A DNA stretch of 33,048 nucleotides from an uncultured Lachnospiraceae bacterium (GTDB lineage: Bacteria; Bacillota; Clostridia; Lachnospirales; Lachnospiraceae). The position numbers were made by a program, and so were the translations under genes. Positions 7,180 to 15,208 of the stretch are shown here, one piece after another. The notes under the pieces are model-generated. The model had not been told where the DNA came from and did not search any database. It saw only the letters and a list, made by a program, of their open reading frames with translations. Each line of letters begins with the position of its first letter. Positions within the stretch are counted from its first letter, which is position 1. The DNA is taken from NCBI GenBank assembly GCA_910584325.1, contig CAJTZH010000023.1:1-33048 (forward strand), in the 5' to 3' direction.

Positions 7180-9497
7180 AAGCATTAGAATATGAAATAC
7201 CGGTTGTAGCGCTGAGAGGAATGACCATACTGCCTGGTATGGCCATTCATTTTGATATCAGCAGAAATAAATCCATACGGGCAATAGAACATGCTATGGG
7301 AACAAACGGTATGGTTATGCTTGTGACGCAGATTGACGCGGAGACAGGCGAACCGGGTTTTGAGGACGTTTATCATATCGGAACGGTCGCGCAGGTGAAG
7401 CAGATTGTAAAACTTCCCAATAAAGTTATCCGTGTGATGGTGGAGGGGCAGACAAAAGCGCAGCTGCTGGAATTTATTGACAATAAAAAATATCTGTGCG
7501 GCAGAATTTCCGATATTTTTGAGGAAGAGGACGACGGGACGGATGAGATAACGCACCGTGCCATGGTGGAAAGCATCCATGATTTGATGAAGCTGTATGG
7601 CTCGATTGATATGCGTACCGGAAGAGAATTGTTAAAGCATCTTCTTGAGGAAAAGGATATCAATAAGCTGCTGGATGCTCTGGCAGGCAGCTTCCCGATG
7701 GATTATCATGTTCGTCAGGAATATTTGGAATGTAACAGTCTTTTGGAACGGTATGCGCATATGGTCAATTTTTTTGCGGATACGATTGAAGTAACCAAAA
7801 TTAAAGCAGAGCTTGCCCGGAAAGTCAGAGAGCAGGTTGACCAGAATCAGAAAGAATATGTGATGCGCGAGCAGCTGAAGATTATTCAGGAGGAACTGGG
7901 CGAGGACGATACACAGACAGAGCTTAAGGAGTTTCAGGAGAAGACGGAACAACTGGCGGCTTCAGACGAGGTAAAAAACAAACTTCGAAAGGAAATAAAG
8001 CGATATAAAACAATGTCGTCCAATTCTTCGGAGTCTGCCGTTTCAAGGGGATATATTGAGACGCTTCTTGACATGCCGTGGGATAAGATGTCAGAGGATA
8101 ATCTTGATTTGACGAACGCGCAGAAAATTCTCGATGAAGACCATTACGGACTTGTGAAGGTAAAGGAGCGTATTGTGGAATATCTTGCGGTCAGGGCGCT
8201 GAAGGCGAAAGGCGACGCCCCGATACTCTGTCTTGTGGGACCTCCGGGAACAGGCAAGACTTCCATCGCGAAGTCCATGGCGAGGGCGTTGAATCGGGAA
8301 TACGTGAGAATCTGTCTGGGCGGTGTGCGTGATGAAGCGGAAATACGCGGACACAGAAAGACGTATGTCGGAGCAATGCCTGGTAGGATTGCGGAAGGAA
8401 TCCGGCATGCAGGAGTCAAAAATCCGCTGATGCTTCTGGATGAGATTGACAAGGTAAGCGGCGACCGTTTTCGCGGAGATACGGAAGCGGCGCTGTTAGA
8501 GGTTTTGGACGGCGCTCAAAACAGCCGGTTCAGAGACCATTATATTGAACTTCCGATGGATTTGTCGGAAGTGTTGTTTGTTGCGACTGCCAACGATTTA
8601 AGCGGTGTTTCCAAACCGCTGCGCGACCGTATGGAGATTATTGAAGTGAGCAGTTACACGGCGAACGAGAAGTTTCATATTGCAAAACAGTATCTTTTTC
8701 CAAAGCAGCTGGAGAGTAACGGACTAAAAAAAGCGAATTTAAGCATTTCTGACAAAGCGGTTGAAAAAATGATTGTCTGTTATACAAGGGAGGCGGGCGT
8801 TCGTAATCTGGAGCGTCAGTTCGGAACAATCTGCCGGAAGACGGCAAAGAAAATTGTTACCGGAGAGAAAACAAAAGCAACGGTATCCGAGCGTAATCTA
8901 AAAGAATATCTAGGAAAAGAGAAGTATAGACCGGATAAGATTTATGAAAAGGATGAAGTTGGAATCGTCAGAGGGCTGGCGTGGACTGCCGCAGGCGGAG
9001 ACACATTATCCATAGAAGTGAATACTATGCCGGGGAAGGGTGAACTGAACCTTACGGGACAGCTTGGCGACGTTATGCAGGAGTCGGCGAAAGCGGCGTA
9101 CAGCTATGTACGTTCTGTGGCGGATAAATACGGAGTCAAGCAGGATTTTTTTAAAAAAACAGATTTTCATATGCATATACCGGAGGGGGCTGTTCCGAAG
9201 GACGGACCGTCGGCAGGCATTACAATGTCCACGGCAATTCTTTCCGCGTCAGCAGGCATACAGGTTCATTCTGACGTAGCTATGACGGGAGAAGTTACAA
9301 TCAGGGGAAGGGTGCTTCCGATTGGCGGACTGAAAGAGAAGCTTCTTGCCGCCAAAACGGCAGGCGTAAAAAAAGTGCTGGTTCCGCAGGATAATTTTTC
9401 TGATGTGGAGGAACTGGAAACGGAGATTACGGACGGGTTGGAAATTGTGTATGTGAAATCCATGAAAGAAGTATTAAAGCATGCATTTGTTTCTTAA
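7176..9497 (+). CDS. lon: Endopeptidase La (Lon protease)
   Basis: At 773 residues this is a standard soluble LonA. It has an N-terminal LON substrate domain (from VVALRGMTILPGM), a coiled-coil region, an AAA+ module with Walker A GPPGTGKT (about 355-362) and Walker B LMLLDEIDK, and a C-terminal protease domain. The catalytic dyad is Ser679 in PKDGPSAG and Lys722 in GGLKEK. It degrades misfolded and regulatory proteins in the cytoplasm using ATP. The ATG overlaps the clpX stop by four bases, so the two are probably translated in a coupled manner. engB follows after 29 bases. Confidence 0.98.
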   Translation: MKALEYEIPVVALRGMTILPGMAIHFDISRNKSIRAIEHAMGTNGMVMLVTQIDAETGEPGFEDVYHIGTVAQVKQIVKLPNKVIRVMVEGQTKAQLLEFIDNKKYLCGRISDIFEEEDDGTDEITHRAMVESIHDLMKLYGSIDMRTGRELLKHLLEEKDINKLLDALAGSFPMDYHVRQEYLECNSLLERYAHMVNFFADTIEVTKIKAELARKVREQVDQNQKEYVMREQLKIIQEELGEDDTQTELKEFQEKTEQLAASDEVKNKLRKEIKRYKTMSSNSSESAVSRGYIETLLDMPWDKMSEDNLDLTNAQKILDEDHYGLVKVKERIVEYLAVRALKAKGDAPILCLVGPPGTGKTSIAKSMARALNREYVRICLGGVRDEAEIRGHRKTYVGAMPGRIAEGIRHAGVKNPLMLLDEIDKVSGDRFRGDTEAALLEVLDGAQNSRFRDHYIELPMDLSEVLFVATANDLSGVSKPLRDRMEIIEVSSYTANEKFHIAKQYLFPKQLESNGLKKANLSISDKAVEKMIVCYTREAGVRNLERQFGTICRKTAKKIVTGEKTKATVSERNLKEYLGKEKYRPDKIYEKDEVGIVRGLAWTAAGGDTLSIEVNTMPGKGELNLTGQLGDVMQESAKAAYSYVRSVADKYGVKQDFFKKTDFHMHIPEGAVPKDGPSAGITMSTAILSASAGIQVHSDVAMTGEVTIRGRVLPIGGLKEKLLAAKTAGVKKVLVPQDNFSDVEELETEITDGLEIVYVKSMKEVLKHAFVS

Positions 9498-9526
9498 AAA
9501 CAGAAAGGGAAGGTACATGATAACAT

Positions 9527-10138
9527 ATGGTAATTAAGAGCGTCAATCTGGAGACGGTCTGCGGTGTTACAAGCAGACTGCCGGAAAATGATAAACCTGA
9601 AATTGCGTTTGCGGGAAAATCCAATGTGGGCAAGTCTTCGCTGATTAATGCGCTTATGAACCGGAAAAATTACGCCAGAACATCTGCCCAGCCGGGAAAA
9701 ACGCAGACGATTAATTTTTATAATATTAATGATGTGTTTTATTGCGTTGATTTGCCGGGATACGGGTACGCGAAGATTTCGGAGGAGATGAAGGCAAAAT
9801 GGGGTACGATGGTAGAGCGTTACCTCAAAAGGTCGCGTCAGTTAAAGCAGGTGTTTCTTTTGATAGATATCCGTCATGAGCCGTCCGCGAACGACAGAAA
9901 TATGTTTGAGTGGATTATTTATAACGGATATCGTCCTGTGATTATCGCGACAAAGCTTGACAAGATTAACAGAAGCCAGATTCAAAAGCATGTGAAAATG
10001 CTTCGTGCGGGTCTTAGCATGGAAAAAGAAGATATTCTGATTCCGTTTTCGGCGGAAACAAAACAGGGACTTAAGGAAGTGTGGGATATTATTGACGGTT
10101 TTGTCATTCCAGACGATAATAGTCAAGCGACTGAATAA
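9527..10138 (+). CDS. engB: Ribosome biogenesis GTP-binding protein EngB (YsxC/YihA)
   Basis: The 203-residue GTPase has G1 GKSNVGKSS (30-38), a switch region around TSAQPGKTQT, G3 DLPGYGY (75-81), G4 TKLD (142-145) and a G5-like FSAE. Family members help assemble the 50S subunit and are essential in Bacillus subtilis. It ends the tig-clpP-clpX-lon-engB operon; lon-engB pairing is common in Firmicutes. The last 35 bases overlap the end of the convergent GNAT gene. A strong terminator for this transcript lies inside that gene (10172-10219). Confidence 0.97.
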   Translation: MVIKSVNLETVCGVTSRLPENDKPEIAFAGKSNVGKSSLINALMNRKNYARTSAQPGKTQTINFYNINDVFYCVDLPGYGYAKISEEMKAKWGTMVERYLKRSRQLKQVFLLIDIRHEPSANDRNMFEWIIYNGYRPVIIATKLDKINRSQIQKHVKMLRAGLSMEKEDILIPFSAETKQGLKEVWDIIDGFVIPDDNSQATE

Positions 10139-10847
10139 TCTGAAATCCCAATTTTTGATAAAGGCGCAATGCTGCGGTATTGGTACTGGTAACATGGAGT
10201 ACGATACCGCAGTTTTTTTGCGTTATTTTTTTCCGGAATAACGTAAGCGCCTGAGAAAGCAAAAGAAAGCCGTACCCGCTGTTTCGGAACGGACGCCGGA
10301 TTTTGATATGGTGCAGGCAGGCGTTTTTTGAACCGGTTTCGCGGGTTATTTTCATAATGCCAAGAGGGATACTCTGCATTTTCAGTACATAAATATACTC
10401 GGTTTCTTCCGGTGTTTCGAAAATATATTCAAGGACTGCGGCAGTTTTGTCTTGCACGGGGCAAAGAGTAGCGTCATGATTCAGTTTCATTAAGTATTCC
10501 TGATGGGAAAACGTATTTTTGATAAAAGGAAACAAAAGTTTCTGTTCGGATAGAATCCGCAGAGACGGAAAACGGTCAAGTTCCTGCATTACTTTTTTTA
10601 ACAAAAACGTAAAATGTCCCTGCCGGCGGAATGCAGGAGCCGTGTAAGCCGTCAGTTCTACGGTGTCTGTCGAAACAGGCATAATGCCGACAAAGGAAAT
10701 AAAGCAGTCATTATCCGTGAGAAAGTGAAAAGCACAATAAGCGGCGTCTAAATATTCTGCGTAGAAGGGCATATACTCTGTTTCTGGCAAAGTGTCAAGC
10801 TGCGTAAGAATGAAGTTGTCTAAGCGGTTTGTTCTGGTATAGTTCAT
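10104..10847 (-). CDS. Tandem GNAT-family N-acetyltransferase
   Basis: The 247-residue protein appears to hold two GNAT halves. The first has an acetyl-CoA loop-like stretch FRRQGHFTFLL (73-83). The second has FRNSGYGFLLL (187-197), matching R/Q-x-x-G-x-G, followed by NTAALRLYQKLGF (223-235), the typical C-terminal GNAT helix and strand. The second domain looks catalytically complete; the first has Phe in place of the last Gly/Ala and may be structural. AGGAAA precedes the ATG. The substrate is unknown. The gene converges on engB with a 35-base overlap of coding sequence, and the engB terminator lies within it on the opposite strand. Confidence 0.85.
   Translation of the reverse strand: MNYTRTNRLDNFILTQLDTLPETEYMPFYAEYLDAAYCAFHFLTDNDCFISFVGIMPVSTDTVELTAYTAPAFRRQGHFTFLLKKVMQELDRFPSLRILSEQKLLFPFIKNTFSHQEYLMKLNHDATLCPVQDKTAAVLEYIFETPEETEYIYVLKMQSIPLGIMKITRETGSKNACLHHIKIRRPFRNSGYGFLLLSQALTLFRKKITQKNCGIVLHVTSTNTAALRLYQKLGFQIIQSLDYYRLE
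10172..10219 (+). terminator. engB operon terminator located inside the GNAT gene
   Basis: CTGCGGTAT (10172-10180) pairs perfectly with ATACCGCAG (10204-10212), with GTACT/AGTAC pairing further in, followed by seven T (10213-10219). It lies 34 bases after the engB stop, antisense within the convergent acetyltransferase coding sequence. Confidence 0.8.
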
Positions 10848-10925
10848 CGGAGATTTCCTTTCCTGTATCGGATATATTTTATCACAGAATGGGATGAAAA
10901 AATACGGTGAATAATAAATACTGTA

Positions 10926-10953
10926 TTGACATTTATAAAATATATGTTATATT
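10926..10953 (+). promoter_or_regulatory. SigA-type promoter of clpB
   Basis: TTGACA (10926-10931) and TATATT (10948-10953) are 16 bases apart, about 50 bases before the clpB start, in AT-rich DNA. No CIRCE element (TTAGCACTC-N9-GAGTGCTAA) or CtsR repeat (GGTCAAA) is visible nearby. Confidence 0.7.
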
Positions 10954-11002
10954 ACATATAGAACATTAATATTAGAGATAAGAACAGAAAGGGGAGTTTT
11001 GT

Positions 11003-13585
11003 ATGAATTTAACAAAGTTTACGCAGAAATCCATCGAGGCGGTACAGCACTGTGAGAAGCTGGCATATGAATACGGCAATCAGCAGATGGATGAGGAACA
11101 TTTACTATATAGCCTGCTTACGGTAGAAGACAGCCTGATTGCGAAGCTTATGGAGAAGATGGGAATTAGTCAGGAACTGACGGTGAACCGGGCCGAAGAA
11201 GTTCTGAATAAGGTGCCGAAGGTCTCGGGAGGAGAACTGTATATTACGCAGGATTTGAATAAGGTTTTAATCAGTGCGGAGGATGAAGCGAAGCGGATGG
11301 GTGACGAGTATGTGTCGGTAGAGCATTTATTTTTATCGATGTTGGCGCATCCGAATAAGGTATTAAAAGAATTGTTCCGTGAACTGGGAATCAATAAGGA
11401 GAAGTTTTTGCAGGCGCTTTCTACGGTTCGCGGCAATCAGAAGGTGACAAGCGATAACCCGGAGGCGACGTACGATACGTTGAATAAGTACGGTACGGAT
11501 TTGGTGGATAAGGCGAGAAACCAGAAGCTGGACCCTGTTATTGGCAGAGACGGCGAGATTCGTAACGTTATCCGGATTTTATCCCGCAAGACCAAGAATA
11601 ATCCGGTTTTAATCGGTGAACCGGGCGTCGGTAAGACCGCCGTCGTGGAAGGACTGGCACAGAGAATTGTCAGAGGCGACGTCCCGGAGGGATTAAAAGA
11701 TAAAAAGGTTTTTGCGCTGGATATGGGGGCGCTGGTGGCAGGCGCTAAGTACAGAGGAGAATTTGAAGAACGGTTAAAGGCAGTTCTTGATGAGATAAAG
11801 AAGAGTGAAGGGCAGATTATTCTTTTTATCGATGAGATACACACAATAGTGGGAGCGGGAAAAAGCGACGGGGCGATGGACGCGGGCAATATGTTAAAGC
11901 CGATGCTCGCAAGAGGCGAGCTTCACTGTATCGGCGCCACAACGCTTGACGAGCACAGAAAGTATATTGAAAAGGACCCGGCTTTGGAGAGGCGGTTCCA
12001 GCCGGTTCTGGTTGACGAACCGACTGTTGAGGATACGATTTCCATATTGAGAGGCTTGAAGGAGCGTTATGAAGTGTTTCACGGTGTTAAGATAACGGAC
12101 GGAGCGCTTGTCAGTGCGGCGACATTGTCCCACCGTTATATTTCGGACAGATTTTTGCCTGATAAAGCCATTGATTTGGTAGATGAAGCCTGCGCGCTGA
12201 TTAAGACGGAGCTTGATTCCATGCCTACTGAACTGGACGAGAAACAGCGTAAGATTATGCAGCTTGAGATTGAGGAGGCGGCGCTTAAGAAAGAGACAGA
12301 TAATTTAAGCCGTGAGCGTCTAAAGACGCTGCAAAAAGAACTGTCGCAGCTTCGCGAGAGCTTTGCCGCGCAGAAGGCGCAGTGGGATAATGAAAAGGCA
12401 TCCGTGGACAGAGTCAGCAAGCTGCGTGAGGAGATAGAGGACGTCAACCGCCGGATTCAGATGGCGCAGCAGCAGTATGATTTGAATAAGGCGGCAGAAT
12501 TACAGTACGGAAAGCTTCCGGAGCTAAAAAAACAGTTGGAGGACGAGGAGGGAAAAGTAAAAGACAAAGAACTTTCCCTTGTCCATGAAAGTGTGAGCGA
12601 GGAAGAGATTGCGAGAATTATTTCCAGGTGGACGGGAATCCCGGTTGCGAAACTGAATGAGTCTGAGAGAATGAAGACGCTGCATCTGGAGGAAGAACTT
12701 CATAAGCGGGTTATCGGACAGGATGAGGGTGTGACAAAGGTTTCGGAGGCGATTATCCGTTCCAAAGCGGGCATCAAGGACCCGTCAAAACCAATCGGCT
12801 CTTTTCTGTTTCTGGGGCCGACCGGCGTCGGCAAGACGGAGCTTTCCAAAGCGTTGGCACAGAGTCTGTTTGATGACGAGAGCAATATTGTCCGCCTTGA
12901 TATGAGCGAGTATATGGAGAAGTTTTCCGTTTCCAGATTAATCGGAGCGCCTCCGGGATATGTGGGTTATGACGAGGGCGGACAGCTTACGGAGGCTGTC
13001 AGAAGAAAACCGTATTCCGTCGTCTTATTTGATGAAATTGAAAAAGCGCATCCGGACGTGTTTAACGTGCTGCTGCAGGTGTTAGATGACGGGCGGATTA
13101 CGGATTCACAGGGAAGAACGGTAGATTTTAAGAATACGGTTATTATTATGACATCGAATATCGGTTCTTCGTATCTTTTGGAGGGAATTGATGATAGCGG
13201 CGAAATCAAGGAAGAGGCAAAGAATATGGCGATGTCGGAGCTTAGGAATCATTTCCGGCCGGAATTTTTAAACCGTGTAGATGAGATTATTATGTTTAAG
13301 CCGCTGACAAAGAATAATATCGGAAATATTATTTATCTTTTGTTACAAGATATTAATAACAGACTCGCGGAGAAAGAACTGAGAGTGGAGCTGACCGATG
13401 AAGCAAGGGCATTTATCGTCGAGAATGGGTTTGACCCGGTATACGGCGCGAGACCGCTGAAACGGTATATGCAAAAGACCGTGGAGACGCTGGCCGCGAA
13501 GCTAATCCTGTCCGGAGAAATTTCGCAGAGAGATACGATTTTAATTACACTTGACGGAAACGGACTGAGTGCGGTCAAAAAGTAA
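11003..13585 (+). CDS. clpB: ATP-dependent chaperone ClpB (Hsp100 disaggregase)
   Basis: At 860 residues the protein has the ClpB order. An N-terminal Clp repeat domain (1-145) comes first. The first AAA+ module has Walker A GEPGVGKT (205-212) and Walker B ILFIDEIHT. A coiled-coil middle domain lies at about 400-530, rich in E, K, Q and R. The second AAA+ module has Walker A GPTGVGKT (near 604-611) and VVLFDEIEKAHPD. The long middle domain separates it from ClpC/ClpA. ClpB dissolves aggregates with the DnaK system, which is not in this window. It has its own promoter and a good GGGGAG site, and faces a small DUF4250 gene tail to tail. Confidence 0.97.
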   Translation: MNLTKFTQKSIEAVQHCEKLAYEYGNQQMDEEHLLYSLLTVEDSLIAKLMEKMGISQELTVNRAEEVLNKVPKVSGGELYITQDLNKVLISAEDEAKRMGDEYVSVEHLFLSMLAHPNKVLKELFRELGINKEKFLQALSTVRGNQKVTSDNPEATYDTLNKYGTDLVDKARNQKLDPVIGRDGEIRNVIRILSRKTKNNPVLIGEPGVGKTAVVEGLAQRIVRGDVPEGLKDKKVFALDMGALVAGAKYRGEFEERLKAVLDEIKKSEGQIILFIDEIHTIVGAGKSDGAMDAGNMLKPMLARGELHCIGATTLDEHRKYIEKDPALERRFQPVLVDEPTVEDTISILRGLKERYEVFHGVKITDGALVSAATLSHRYISDRFLPDKAIDLVDEACALIKTELDSMPTELDEKQRKIMQLEIEEAALKKETDNLSRERLKTLQKELSQLRESFAAQKAQWDNEKASVDRVSKLREEIEDVNRRIQMAQQQYDLNKAAELQYGKLPELKKQLEDEEGKVKDKELSLVHESVSEEEIARIISRWTGIPVAKLNESERMKTLHLEEELHKRVIGQDEGVTKVSEAIIRSKAGIKDPSKPIGSFLFLGPTGVGKTELSKALAQSLFDDESNIVRLDMSEYMEKFSVSRLIGAPPGYVGYDEGGQLTEAVRRKPYSVVLFDEIEKAHPDVFNVLLQVLDDGRITDSQGRTVDFKNTVIIMTSNIGSSYLLEGIDDSGEIKEEAKNMAMSELRNHFRPEFLNRVDEIIMFKPLTKNNIGNIIYLLLQDINNRLAEKELRVELTDEARAFIVENGFDPVYGARPLKRYMQKTVETLAAKLILSGEISQRDTILITLDGNGLSAVKK

Positions 13586-13607
13586 AAGCGGTCTGTGGAC
13601 TTTTACT
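13581..13607. terminator. Weak bidirectional hairpin between clpB and the DUF4250 gene
   Basis: AGTAAAAG (13581-13588) and CTTTTACT (13600-13607) are perfect inverted repeats spanning both convergent stop codons. The stem is AT-rich with an 11-base loop, so termination efficiency is uncertain. Confidence 0.4.
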
Positions 13608-13782
13608 AGACAAATTGATTGACGTGGCTGTCATAACGGTAGTTTATGGCAGCCAGTTTTTGAATAAGTTCTTTGCGGTCAAGACCAAGGCTGTTGCACA
13701 GCTCGTCAAGGTTAGGGTAGAAGTCGCGAAGCTGGGTGTTGATATAGCTTAACAGTATAATAGGGTCTTTTGGAATTGCCAT
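13606..13782 (-). CDS. DUF4250 domain-containing small protein
   Basis: This 58-residue gene reads MAIPKDPIILLSYINTQLRD at its N-terminus and ends in NYRYDSHVNQFV, the pattern I recognise as DUF4250, a family of short proteins common in Clostridia. AGGAGGT lies 7 bases before the ATG, which strongly supports translation. The central stretch (NLDELCNSLGLDRKELIQKL, 24-43) looks like a helix-turn-helix, suggesting DNA binding, but this is inference; the family has no assigned function that I know of. The gene is tail to tail with clpB and its stop falls in a shared hairpin. No membrane segment is present. Confidence 0.85.
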   Translation of the reverse strand: MAIPKDPIILLSYINTQLRDFYPNLDELCNSLGLDRKELIQKLAAINYRYDSHVNQFV

Positions 13783-13845
13783 TTGAAACCTCCTTTATGA
13801 ATCTATATGTATATTGTGTGCAAAAATATGAACTTATCGTATTTA

Positions 13846-13874
13846 TTGCCATTTTATTACAGATATAGTATAAT
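13846..13874 (+). promoter_or_regulatory. SigA-type promoter of the four-helix membrane protein gene
   Basis: TTGCCA (13846-13851) and TATAAT (13869-13874) are exactly 17 bases apart, 33 bases before the start codon. Confidence 0.8.
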
Positions 13875-13907
13875 ATCAAGTGTACTGGGGAGTACAAAGG
13901 AGAAATT

Positions 13908-14360
13908 ATGGCTAGGAAGAACAGAATCAATATCTGTGCGCTTATCAGTATACTGATGGTGATTGTGGGTATGATTTATGTTGTTGTATGTACGGCATTG
14001 GGATTGCACAGACAATGGATGTATCGCCTTGTATTTGCGGTCTGGGTAGCACTATATCTTGTTTTGACGGATTTTATTGAGCCGTTGGTAACCGACCGGT
14101 TCCGCCGTAAGAACAGGAGGCAGGTAAAGGCGTATTACCGGTATGCGGTGCTTGATATTACCGGCATGTTGGGACTTCTCTGGTTTGTCTGCATGTCGGG
14201 AATGTTCGATGATTTTACACATTATGCCGGAGTTGCTGTTTTTGCGGCATGTCTTGTACCGAGAAATTACTTCTATAAAAAGTTTAACGCCAAGTTGTCA
14301 TATACGGAACAGCTGGAAGAAGAGGAGGAAGAATTTGATATAGACATTTCGGACGACTGA
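13908..14360 (+). CDS. Hypothetical four-TM membrane protein
   Basis: I do not recognise a family for this 150-residue protein. Four hydrophobic segments are visible at about 8-31, 38-60, 81-101 and 103-120, with positively charged loops (RFRRKNRRQVK at about 65-75). The cytoplasmic tail after residue 128 ends in a strongly acidic stretch (LEEEEEEFDIDISDD). An AAAGGAG site and a near-consensus promoter precede it, so it is very likely expressed. A polysaccharide deacetylase gene follows after about 60 bases, so the two may be co-transcribed, with a start-codon hairpin of the deacetylase between them. A role in envelope maintenance is possible but only from context. Confidence 0.8.
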   Translation: MARKNRINICALISILMVIVGMIYVVVCTALGLHRQWMYRLVFAVWVALYLVLTDFIEPLVTDRFRRKNRRQVKAYYRYAVLDITGMLGLLWFVCMSGMFDDFTHYAGVAVFAACLVPRNYFYKKFNAKLSYTEQLEEEEEEFDIDISDD

Positions 14361-14384
14361 TTTAATACTATATGGAATAACTGT

Positions 14385-14441
14385 CTGCATATATTATACA
14401 AAACCTTTGGGTGAAGAATATATGCAGATTTTTTATTTTTT
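14385..14441 (+). promoter_or_regulatory. Hairpin plus T-run over the deacetylase start codon
   Basis: CTGCATATATT (14385-14395) and AATATATGCAG (14417-14427) are perfect 11-base inverted repeats. The 3' arm contains the ATG (14422-14424), and the loop contains the GGGTG ribosome site. Thirteen of the 14 bases after the stem (14428-14441) are A/T-rich with two runs of six or more T, which also encode IFYFL of the signal anchor. It resembles an intrinsic terminator, a translation-blocking stem, or both. Confidence 0.6.
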
Positions 14442-15117
14442 AAGAGAACGCAAAACCATACCTGTTATCCTTCTGGCGTTTCTTTTATTATTGACAGCAG
14501 TGTTCTGGGAAGATAAAGATGATAAGGCAGATGAACAGGTGGTACCGGCGATGGCGTACTATGAGAAGGTGGTCGCGCTGACGTTTGACGACGGACCGGG
14601 ATACAAAACGACAATGACGCTGCTCGACGGCTTGAAAGAGCGGAATGTACATGCTACGTTTTTTCTTCTGGGAGAAAAAATTGAACAGAGAAAAGAGGTG
14701 GTAGAACGGATGGAGGAGGACGGTCATCTTATCGGAAATCACACGTATGACCATGTGCAGCTTGATGCCGTTAATATAGAGTGCGCAAAAGAGGAAATCG
14801 CCAAGACCAATGAAATAATCAAAGAGGTTACGGGTCAATATCCGCTGTATCTGAGACCGCCGTTTGGTTCATGGAACAGAAAACTGGAAGAGGAAATTGC
14901 GCTGACGCCTGTTTTGTGGACGCTTGATACAACGGATTGGAATACAAAAGATGTGGAACGGATTGTGAATTATGTGATGGACGAAGTGGAGAGCGGAGAT
15001 ATTATACTGATGCACGATATTTATGATACATCGGTTGCGGCGGCGCTTGAAATTGTTGACCGTCTGCAGAAAAAGGGCTATGTGTTTGTCACGGTAGATG
15101 AATTAATGATAGAATGA
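14422..15117 (+). CDS. Polysaccharide deacetylase (NodB domain), membrane-anchored
   Basis: The 231-residue protein has an N-terminal hydrophobic anchor (about 12-29, TIPVILLAFLLLLTAVFW) and a NodB domain. The catalytic motifs are present in order: LTFDDGP, GNHTYDH (metal-binding His-x3-His), LRPPFGSWN, DTTDW and LMHDIY. Family members remove acetyl groups from peptidoglycan or other N-acetylated glycans outside the membrane with a divalent metal. The ATG at 14422 follows GGGTG; an in-frame TTG at 14407 is possible but is upstream of that site. The start codon is buried in an 11-bp hairpin, so translation or transcription entry may be controlled. Confidence 0.92.
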   Translation: MQIFYFLRERKTIPVILLAFLLLLTAVFWEDKDDKADEQVVPAMAYYEKVVALTFDDGPGYKTTMTLLDGLKERNVHATFFLLGEKIEQRKEVVERMEEDGHLIGNHTYDHVQLDAVNIECAKEEIAKTNEIIKEVTGQYPLYLRPPFGSWNRKLEEEIALTPVLWTLDTTDWNTKDVERIVNYVMDEVESGDIILMHDIYDTSVAAALEIVDRLQKKGYVFVTVDELMIE

Positions 15118-15148
15118 CAGATTATTTTTGGCAAATTGAAGAATAAAC

Positions 15149-15178
15149 TTGAGACAAACGTATGGTTCATGTTAAAAT
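15149..15178 (+). promoter_or_regulatory. Probable promoter of the solenoid/Hsp70-like cassette
   Basis: TTGAGA (15149-15154) and TAAAAT (15173-15178) are 18 bases apart, 30 bases before the giant gene. This is the only promoter-like sequence I see for the run of genes through valS. Confidence 0.55.
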
Positions 15179-15208
15179 GAATTATATCGGATAAATTTGG
15201 GTGAAACG

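Noticed and set aside
10920..11002. CIRCE or CtsR operator before clpB
   Set aside because: Neither the TTAGCACTC inverted repeat nor GGTCAAA direct repeats are present.
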